Shown: piece after piece, positions 1 through 4,488 of the stretch
Layout of the letters: every line of letters starts with the position of its first letter
Position numbering within the stretch: the first letter of the stretch is position 1
DNA from: Acidobacteriaceae bacterium
Lineage (GTDB): Bacteria; Acidobacteriota; Terriglobia; Terriglobales; Acidobacteriaceae
Reading direction: 5' to 3'
NCBI GenBank assembly: GCA_003156235.1
Contig: PMGP01000458.1
Coordinates: 1 to 6,229 of the forward strand
Length of the DNA: 6,229 nucleotides
The notes under the pieces: generated by a model
Databases searched by the model: none
The model's input: the letters and a program-made list of their open reading frames with translations, nothing else
Told to the model about the DNA's origin: nothing
Program-made: the position numbers and the translations under genes

Positions 1-60
1 CAGGGGCTAAAGCCCAACATCTTCTTGCTGAACTATCGGCACGACTGAAGTCGTGCCCTG
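1..60. repeat. Intergenic double-hairpin repeat, acidobacterial type
   Basis: Two perfect inverted repeats sit side by side. The first has arms GGGCT (4-8) and AGCCC (11-15). The second has 8-base arms GGCACGAC (38-45) and GTCGTGCC (50-57) around the loop TGAA. CAGGG at 1-5 and CCCTG at 56-60 are also complementary, so the unit is bracketed by its own outer pair. The centres read CTAAAG and CTGAAG, a core that recurs near 2973. From memory, such elements are frequent between genes in Acidobacteriota. Their function is unknown to me. The left edge may be cut by the window. Confidence 0.6.
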
Positions 61-86
61 ACGCTTCGTGCAATTTCAATAGAATA

Positions 87-99
87 TCGCAATCCGCGA
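87..99. promoter_or_regulatory. Upstream operator-like site of higBA
   Basis: The site has half-sites TCGC (87-90) and GCGA (96-99) separated by five bases, followed by AC. The same TCGC-N5-GCGA layout is repeated at 117-129, and the two 13-base sites match at 10 positions. Their centres (93 and 123) are 30 bp apart, close to three helical turns, so two bound dimers would sit on roughly the same DNA face. I infer it is an auxiliary HigA site that is less perfect than the downstream one. Confidence 0.55.
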
Positions 100-107
100 A
101 CTGTATC

Positions 108-139
108 TTGACAAATTCGCATTATGCGAACAAGATTAT
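108..139 (+). promoter_or_regulatory. Candidate sigma-70-type promoter of higBA
   Basis: A perfect TTGACA -35 box lies at 108-113. The -10 element is poorer: GATTAT at 134-139 matches TATAAT at four of six positions but leaves a long 20-base spacer, while CAAGAT at 131-136 gives a 17-base spacer with only three matches. The spacer contains the palindrome at 116-130, so a repressor bound there would block RNA polymerase. The toxin start lies 13 bases after 139, which allows only a short leader. Confidence 0.55.
116..130. promoter_or_regulatory. Perfect palindromic operator within the higBA promoter
   Basis: This is a perfect 15-base palindrome, TTCGCAT-T-ATGCGAA, lying entirely between the -35 box and any plausible -10 box. 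Type II antitoxins with a helix-turn-helix typically repress their own operon by binding such a site, and HigA (436-837) carries that domain. Assigning the site to HigA is an inference from position and symmetry. Confidence 0.7.
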
Positions 140-151
140 CCAGAGGCATTT

Positions 152-439
152 GTGCATGTCATAAGCCGAAAGAGGCTGTTGGAAGCGACGGCCCGGCAGG
201 ACAATCTCTCAGCTCCGTTGGATGCGTGGTACCGGATCGCGAAAAGAGCCCAATGGCATTCGCTTGAGAACGTCAGGGAAGTCTTCCCCTCTGCGGATGG
301 GGTGGGAAAATATACCGTGTTCAACATCAAAGGAAACACCTTCCGGCTGATCGTGGAGATCAACTACAAAACCGGCCGAATCTACGTCCGTCCTGTTCTC
401 ACTCATGCCGCTTACGACAAGGGAGGATGGAAATCATGA
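152..439 (+). CDS. higB: HigB-type mRNA interferase toxin
   Basis: This 95-residue protein has the pattern of the E. coli HigB toxin family (RelE-like fold), whose members are ribosome-dependent ribonucleases that cut translated mRNA in the cytoplasm until neutralised by HigA. Recognisable blocks are the N-terminal HVISRK (2-7), VREVFPSAD (41-49), the strand pair YTVFNIKGNTFRLIVEI (54-70), IYVRPVLTH (77-85) and the C-terminal AYDKGGW (87-93). Basic residues R65, R76, R80 and H85 are candidates for RNA contact or catalysis. I chose the GTG start at 152 because AGAGG (142-146) precedes it by five bases and the family begins M-H-(V/L)-I. The length is close to E. coli HigB (104 residues). The gene comes before its antitoxin, as in E. 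coli higBA, and overlaps it by the ATGA at 436-439. It looks intact. Confidence 0.93.
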   Translation: MHVISRKRLLEATARQDNLSAPLDAWYRIAKRAQWHSLENVREVFPSADGVGKYTVFNIKGNTFRLIVEINYKTGRIYVRPVLTHAAYDKGGWKS

Positions 440-837
440 ACTCACTCGCAGTCAGCCCCGCCTATTCCGCACTGCTGGTCAAGTTCCCCCCTCGTGTCAT
501 CCGTTCCGAGGAGCAAAACGAAGGCTATATTCAGGCCCTTTACGAACTCGAACAAAACCAAAATTCTTGGACTCCCGAAGAGGCTGAACTCGCCGACCTG
601 CTCACCCTCCTGATAGAAAACTATGAGGAGAAGCACTACCAGTTGCCGAAGTCTTCCCCTCTGGAAATGCTTCAGTTCCTGATGGATCAACACGGGTTGA
701 AGCAAAAAGATCTAATCGATGTCTTCGGCACTCCCAGCATTGTCTCGGAGGTGCTGAACAGCAAGCGAGAGCTGAGCAAAGAGCACATTCGCCGCCTGAG
801 CGCCCGCTTCAAGGTCTCACCGGAGCTGTTTTTCTAG
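436..837 (+). CDS. higA: HigA-type antitoxin, helix-turn-helix (Xre/Cro) regulator
   Basis: This 133-residue protein is the antitoxin partner of HigB. It should bind and block the toxin and repress the operon. It has two parts. The acidic N-terminal region (about 1-70, with E25, E26, E48, E49, E51 and E61-E65) resembles the dimerising, toxin-contacting region of long E. coli-type HigA. The Xre-type DNA-binding domain runs from about 75 to 133, with helix KQKDLIDVFG (89-98), a recognition stretch TPSIVSEVLNSKREL (99-113) and a closing helix HIRRLSARFKVSPELFF (117-133). An ATG at 427 is in frame, but GGAGG (422-426) abuts it directly. GGAGG is nine bases from the ATG at 436, which also forms an ATGA overlap with the higB stop, so I prefer 436. 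Translational coupling would let antitoxin synthesis follow toxin synthesis. The overall match to E. coli HigA (138 residues) is good. Confidence 0.93.
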   Translation: MNSLAVSPAYSALLVKFPPRVIRSEEQNEGYIQALYELEQNQNSWTPEEAELADLLTLLIENYEEKHYQLPKSSPLEMLQFLMDQHGLKQKDLIDVFGTPSIVSEVLNSKRELSKEHIRRLSARFKVSPELFF

Positions 838-953
838 AGACTGTCAGAGAATAGCCGTAGTAATCGCTTTATGCTTGCCAGGCTTGCGTTTGTGACAACG
901 GCAAGTGGTAGCCAACCTCAGTACGCTCGCCTGTCGCGTTATCCTGTCACCAC
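838..953. other. Intergenic gap between higA and the transpeptidase gene
   Basis: I see no gene here and no convincing terminator. A weak 6-base complement exists (CTTGCC at 874-879 with GGCAAG at 900-905), but its 20-base loop and lack of a T-run argue against a Rho-independent terminator. No clear promoter boxes or ribosome site precede the ATG at 954. Confidence 0.4.
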
Positions 954-2708
954 ATGATTCGACGGCCGTTTCTCCCCATTCTGACAGCCTTGCTCGGCGC
1001 CTCGCTCATCATCCCCGCCCTCGCCTTCGCCCAGCAGGACGCGCCGCTTCCCTATCGCGACGAACAGCCCGTGCGCGCTCGCCACGGCATGGTGGTCAGC
1101 GTGCACCATCTGGCCTCCGACGCCGGCCTTGAAACGTTGCGCGCGGGCGGCAACGCCATGGACGCTGCCGTGGCCACCGGCTTTGCCCTGGCCGTGGTGC
1201 ATCCGGCGGCCGGAAACCTGGGCGGCGGAGGCTTTCTGCTTCTGCGCACACACGACGGCAAAACCACCTTCATCGACTTCCGCGAGAAGGCCCCGCACCA
1301 GGCCACCGAAACCATGTACCAGGACGCCAGCGGCAACGTCATCCCTGACTCCAGCGTCCTCGGCTACCGTTCCATCGCCACTCCCGGCTCGGTTGCCGGC
1401 CTGGTCTACGCCGAACGCAAGTACGGCAAGCTCGGCTTACGGCGCGTCATCGCCCCGGCTATCCGGCTAGCCACTGAAGGCTTTCAACTGACCGCCGAAG
1501 AGGCTCATGAACTCAGCGACCCCGACCTGGCTCTCTTCCCTGACTCGAAACGCATCTTCCAGCTTGACGGGCAACTCTACAAAGAGGGCGAGACCTTCCG
1601 TCAGCCCGAGCTGGCCCGCACACTCCGCCGCATCGCCGCAAATCCCGAGGACTTCTACCACGGAAAAATGGCTCGTGAACTGGTCGCAGATGTGCGCAAG
1701 GGCGGCGCGCTGCTCACCCTCGAAGACCTCGCCGCCTACACCGTCGTCGAACGCGCGCCCATCACCGGCAGCTTCCACGAGTACACCGTTATCAGCGCCC
1801 CGCCGCCCTCTTCCGGCGGAATCGTGCTGCTCAGCTCCCTCAACATTCTCGAAGGCGACGACCTGGCCAAGCTCGGCGACCGCAGCCCCGCGTCCATGCA
1901 CCTGATCGTCGAGGCCTTCCGCCGCGCCTACATGGACCGCGCCGAATACCTCGGCGACCCCGACTACAACGCGATTCCCGCCGCCGAGCTGACCAGCAAA
2001 AACTACGCCGCCGCCTGGCGCGCCTCCATCGATCCCCACGCGGCCACGCCCAGCGCCACGCTCCGCCGCCCCGGAGGCTTTTTGCCTCCCGCGCCCAAAA
2101 CCGCCGGCCGCCGCGCCGAATCGCCCGACACCACCCACTATTCGGTGGTCGATAGCCAGGGCAACGCCGTTGCCGTCACCACCACCCTCAACAACTCCTT
2201 CGGCTCCCACGTCACCTCCGGCTCATTGGGCTTTCTGCTCAACGACGAGATGGACGATTTTACGGTCAAGCTCGGCACGCCCAACATGTTCGGCCTGATT
2301 CAGGGCTCGGCCAACGCCATTGCCCCCGGCAAGCGCCCCCTGAGCGCCATGACCCCTACCATTATTTTGGAGAACGGCAAGCTTCGCTACGTCCTCGGCT
2401 CACCCGGCGGCGCGCGCATCATCTCCACCGTCGCCAACATCTTTCTCTCCGCCTCGGTGGGCGGCCTCAATATTCAGCAGGCGGTCGATGCGCCCCGCTT
2501 CCACCACCAGTACCTGCCCGACAAGCTTTATCTCGAGCCGGGCTTCCCGCCCGCGACCCTGACCGTCCTGCGCGCCCTAGGCTACGACCTCAGCATCAGT
2601 CACAGCCATTGGTCCAACGGCGAGTGCATCGCCGTGGACCCCGCGACCAGAGAGCTTGAAGCCGGTCAGGATCACCGCAGCCACTACGGCAAGGCTGCCG
2701 GCTACTGA
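954..2708 (+). CDS. ggt: Gamma-glutamyltranspeptidase precursor, exported
   Basis: This 584-residue Ntn-hydrolase hydrolyses or transfers the gamma-glutamyl group of glutathione and related peptides, in the periplasm or outside the cell. The signal peptide is basic IRR (2-4), a hydrophobic core (5-23) and an AFA|QQ cleavage site after A26. The large-subunit core includes AGGNAMDAAVATGFA, GNLGGGGF and DFREKAP, whose R110 matches the E. coli substrate-binding R114. Self-cleavage should occur before T393 in DTTHYSVVD, giving a small subunit of 192 residues whose N-terminal T393 is the nucleophile (E. coli T391). GSPGG (482-486) supplies the oxyanion-hole glycines G485 and G486. The lid-loop segment before ANAIAPGKRPLS reads NMFGLIQG, with Phe where E. 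coli has Tyr444. The length equals the E. coli enzyme (580). No Shine-Dalgarno precedes the ATG, but the signal peptide supports this start. It appears intact and to be transcribed alone. Confidence 0.96.
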   Translation: MIRRPFLPILTALLGASLIIPALAFAQQDAPLPYRDEQPVRARHGMVVSVHHLASDAGLETLRAGGNAMDAAVATGFALAVVHPAAGNLGGGGFLLLRTHDGKTTFIDFREKAPHQATETMYQDASGNVIPDSSVLGYRSIATPGSVAGLVYAERKYGKLGLRRVIAPAIRLATEGFQLTAEEAHELSDPDLALFPDSKRIFQLDGQLYKEGETFRQPELARTLRRIAANPEDFYHGKMARELVADVRKGGALLTLEDLAAYTVVERAPITGSFHEYTVISAPPPSSGGIVLLSSLNILEGDDLAKLGDRSPASMHLIVEAFRRAYMDRAEYLGDPDYNAIPAAELTSKNYAAAWRASIDPHAATPSATLRRPGGFLPPAPKTAGRRAESPDTTHYSVVDSQGNAVAVTTTLNNSFGSHVTSGSLGFLLNDEMDDFTVKLGTPNMFGLIQGSANAIAPGKRPLSAMTPTIILENGKLRYVLGSPGGARIISTVANIFLSASVGGLNIQQAVDAPRFHHQYLPDKLYLEPGFPPATLTVLRALGYDLSISHSHWSNGECIAVDPATRELEAGQDHRSHYGKAAGY

Positions 2709-2828
2709 GCTGCCTTGTAACGTGCGCTCTTGCAGTGCCTTGCAGGCAGTTTCTCCGTGGAATCAATTGGCCGCCGGCGGAGCAGCATCGCGATGAAAGA
2801 AGATAGATCGCATGTGGTACGCGAAACT

Positions 2829-2856
2829 TTGACGGCAATCACAGAATATTCACAAT
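2829..2856 (+). promoter_or_regulatory. Candidate promoter in the ggt-usp gap
   Basis: TTGACG (2829-2834) and CACAAT (2851-2856) are separated by 16 bases, matching the sigma-70 consensus at five and four positions. The surrounding sequence is AT-rich. If used, it would leave a leader of roughly 280 bases before the stress-protein gene, running through the repeat element. That is unusual and weakens the call. Confidence 0.3.
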
Positions 2857-2871
2857 GATTTTTCTGTACAT

Positions 2872-2885
2872 GTGCAATTTTGCAC
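2872..2885. promoter_or_regulatory. Small perfect inverted repeat, possible regulator site
   Basis: Six-base arms GTGCAA and TTGCAC flank TT. The site lies about 16 bases downstream of the candidate -10 box, where a bound repressor could act. No regulator gene is nearby to pair it with, and the site could be chance. Confidence 0.25.
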
Positions 2886-2967
2886 TTCTTTTCCACAGCG
2901 CCTTTATCGATACTCCCAAATAAGCACGATCCGCGATGTATTCCGAAAAATTCAAAAAGAATGAAAT

Positions 2968-3092
2968 GGAGGCTTGAGCCTCCGTGCTGCCTAAAGGGCG
3001 CCCAGCCCTGCGTTGAACTTCCCAAGCCTTCGGGGCCAGCGCGTTGGATTGTTCGGGAATGCCGTTCGTTACTGCCCGGATTTACTTTTTGA
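2968..3092. repeat. Repeat-like intergenic element with CTNRAG hairpins
   Basis: It begins with a perfect hairpin, GGAGGC (2968-2973), loop TTGA, GCCTCC (2978-2983). Next come CCTAAAGG (2990-2997), the self-complementary GGGCGCCC (2996-3003) and a short GCC-TTCGG-GGC hairpin near 3029. The core CTTGAG/CTAAAG matches the CTAAAG and CTGAAG cores at 1-60. The stretch after 3003 looks like dispersed acidobacterial intergenic sequence, but that rests on recollection and only one copy is in the window. The right boundary is a guess. Confidence 0.4.
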
Positions 3093-3129
3093 AGTCGAGT
3101 CAGGCGCTTTACCACAGAAGACCCATCTC

Positions 3130-3134
3130 AGGAG
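3130..3134 (+). promoter_or_regulatory. Ribosome binding site of the stress-protein gene
   Basis: AGGAG lies six bases before the ATG at 3141. It is one of the few strong ribosome sites in the window and fixes this start. Confidence 0.8.
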
Positions 3135-3140
3135 TTTCCT

Positions 3141-4094
3141 ATGACCACCATCAAGCCTGGGTGGAGCAAGCCCTCCACCATCCTCTTCGCCTCTGAGTTT
3201 CCCGCCAATGAGAAGGCCTTTGCCTTTGCCTTGGCCCAGGCCGCCGAGTTCGGCTCGGATCTCGTTATCTTTCATGTTTATGACAGTGTAGACATTGCCG
3301 CGCAGGAGGACTCCGCGACCCCTCCTGACAACTACGCCCAGATCCGCGACAGGAAGCAGCGTTTTGAGCCTTTCGTCCAACGCTCCGGGAATCTCGGCGT
3401 CCATTGCACAACCGTGGTTCGCTATGGATTGGCCGCCGAACAAATCCTGGCCTTCCTGCGCGAGCGGAAGATTGATCACGTCGTCATGGGCACTCATTCT
3501 CCCGGCCCCATTGGCAAGCTGCTGGTTGGTTCCGTGGCTGAGGAGGTCTTGCGCAATTCTCCCGTGCCGGTCGACATCGTCGGTCCCAACGTGGTTGAGG
3601 GCGCCTATCGTCACTTTTCCGCCCGCACCATCCTGTGCTCCGTTGGCGCGCACGAGTCCAGCCGTGTGGTGGCGCAGTTTGCCGCAGAGCTGGCCGCCCA
3701 TCACAAGGCCAGCCTGATCCTGCAGCATGTCATCCCCCACCAGGAACGCGATGAAATCCTCGCCGGACGCACTCTCGGCCAGATCGAGGCCGAACTGCCC
3801 TCCCTGGTTCCACCCCGATTGCAGCACAAGGTCGGTGTGCGAACTAGAGCCGTGCTCGGCGACCCCACCGAGGAGTTGCTCTATCAGGGCAGAGCGCAGA
3901 ACGCCAGCCTGATCGTGCTGGGCGCGCAGAGCGTCTCTCACTTTGCCGCCGTCTCCCGCGCCAGCATCTTCTACAAGGTGCTGGCCTACGCGCAATGCCC
4001 CGTCATCACGCTCTCGCCTATCGTGCTGGCTGAGTGCGGCGCCATTGAGGAACATCCGCGTACCTCCGAACTCTGTCTGGCCGGCGTTTTTTAA
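3141..4094 (+). CDS. Tandem-domain universal stress protein (UspA family)
   Basis: This 317-residue cytoplasmic protein is built from two UspA (Rossmann-like) domains, at about 12-150 and 161-301, like E. coli UspE in layout. Such proteins respond to starvation, redox or envelope stress, and some bind ATP. Domain 1 opens with STILFASEF (12-20) and ends VPVDIV. Its nucleotide loop runs from G117 to S131 and fits G-x2-G-x9-G-S except that the second glycine is S120; G117, G130 and S131 are kept. The usual early Asp is E19. Domain 2 opens ARTILCSVGAHE (161-172), where the Asp position is Gly, and its loop (261-275, GAQSVSHFAAVSRAS) lacks the later glycines, so it is probably not a nucleotide binder. 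The gene has its own ribosome site and no close partner. The substrate and trigger cannot be told from sequence. Confidence 0.92.
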   Translation: MTTIKPGWSKPSTILFASEFPANEKAFAFALAQAAEFGSDLVIFHVYDSVDIAAQEDSATPPDNYAQIRDRKQRFEPFVQRSGNLGVHCTTVVRYGLAAEQILAFLRERKIDHVVMGTHSPGPIGKLLVGSVAEEVLRNSPVPVDIVGPNVVEGAYRHFSARTILCSVGAHESSRVVAQFAAELAAHHKASLILQHVIPHQERDEILAGRTLGQIEAELPSLVPPRLQHKVGVRTRAVLGDPTEELLYQGRAQNASLIVLGAQSVSHFAAVSRASIFYKVLAYAQCPVITLSPIVLAECGAIEEHPRTSELCLAGVF

Positions 4095-4096
4095 AT

Positions 4097-4135
4097 GAAT
4101 GTCAAGCTACCATCAGCATGATGGTAAGTCATTCA
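4097..4135. terminator. Two-part hairpin after the stress-protein gene
   Basis: A perfect inner stem, TACCATCA (4108-4115) and TGATGGTA (4119-4126), encloses the 3-base loop GCA. An outer stem, TGAATG (4096-4101) with CATTCA (4130-4135), continues it across an internal loop. It begins two bases after the stop codon, the expected place for a transcript end. No T-run follows, so it is not a standard Rho-independent terminator. It may protect the 3' end, or be an operator. Confidence 0.45.
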
Positions 4136-4182
4136 AGGCAAATTCCATGGCAGTCGTCTGACTTGGCGGATAGGTAGCTCAC

Positions 4183-4362
4183 ATGACAGCGAACTCGAAT
4201 CAAGCAGCCCCCGCACGAGAAAGGTCGCGCTGGGGCCAAATTGGACTGATTGTGTTTGTTATCGTCTTGATAGCCGCCTTTTTTCTCCTTGGCCAAAGCA
4301 TGGTGCATCACCGCTTTTTTAAAGGCAGCCGGATCGACCGGTACGGCCATATCAAACAATAG
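4183..4362 (+). CDS. Small single-span membrane protein, 59 residues, unknown function
   Basis: I do not recognise a named family. The frame runs ATG (4183) to TAG (4362). Residues 1-19 are polar, with R12, R14 and R16 just before W17. Residues 20-37 (IGLIVFVIVLIAAFFLLG) form one strongly hydrophobic helix. Residues 38-59 form a basic, His- and aromatic-rich tail with H42, H43, F45, F46, Y54 and H56. Sharp polar-hydrophobic-polar segmentation is unlikely by chance in this GC-rich DNA, and the helix is encoded by a locally AT-richer stretch. A weak AGG (4172-4174) lies eight bases upstream. Arginines flank both ends of the helix, so topology is uncertain; N-terminus inside is my guess. It lies 88 bases after the stress protein and 126 bases before an MFS exporter. 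It could be a small regulator or accessory of membrane complexes, but nothing here shows which. Confidence 0.6.
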   Translation: MTANSNQAAPARERSRWGQIGLIVFVIVLIAAFFLLGQSMVHHRFFKGSRIDRYGHIKQ

Positions 4363-4393
4363 CGGGTACTGCAAACCCAGCATTCTGCTCTTT

Positions 4394-4445
4394 GGGCGCT
4401 TGTGTCGCGCTCTCCCAGGTCTCAAAATCGAGACCGGAGGCGCCC
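4394..4445. other. Nested inverted repeats before the MFS gene
   Basis: A 6-base stem, GGTCTC (4418-4423) and GAGACC (4430-4435), has the loop AAAATC. An outer pair, GGGCGC (4394-4399) and GCGCCC (4440-4445), brackets it. The structure lies between the small membrane gene and the MFS start, 43 bases upstream of the ATG at 4489. It could end the upstream transcript (but has no T-run), be a leader structure, or be a repressor site. Confidence 0.4.
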
Positions 4446-4488
4446 GGTCCCGCGCCATCGCCCGCTCCACCATCGATTATCCTGATAC

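Larger units (their letters stand above)
2709..3140. other. 432-base gene-free region before the stress-protein gene
   Basis: Open frames here on either strand show no family motifs, have no ribosome sites, and run through the inverted repeats, so I treat the region as non-coding. The left third (2709-2820) shows nothing clear. The middle (2829-2885) holds a candidate promoter and the inverted repeat GTGCAA-TT-TTGCAC. The right part (2968-3092) is repeat-like DNA. The sequence changes sharply from AT-rich (about 2840-2967) to GC-rich after 2968. Confidence 0.6.

Noticed and set aside
1..60. Possible CRISPR repeat or insertion-sequence end
   Set aside because: There is no regular repeat-spacer spacing, no transposase and no target duplication. 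The hairpins differ in sequence from each other.
874..905. CTTGCC/GGCAAG as a higBA terminator
   Set aside because: It has a short stem, a 20-base loop and no T-run, so it is too weak to call.
2880..3092. Plus-strand open frame of 70 codons before the stress-protein gene
   Set aside because: It passes through the hairpins at 2968-3003, is Pro/Cys/Arg-rich without family motifs, and has no Shine-Dalgarno. It looks like a translation of repeat DNA.
2702..3115. Minus-strand open frame of 137 codons
   Set aside because: It overlaps the end of ggt and runs through the inverted repeats and repeat-like DNA. It has no ribosome site and no recognisable domain.
3069..4055. Long minus-strand frame (328 codons) opposite the stress-protein gene
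   Set aside because: It is an antisense shadow typical of GC-rich genes. The plus strand has clear UspA motifs and a ribosome site.
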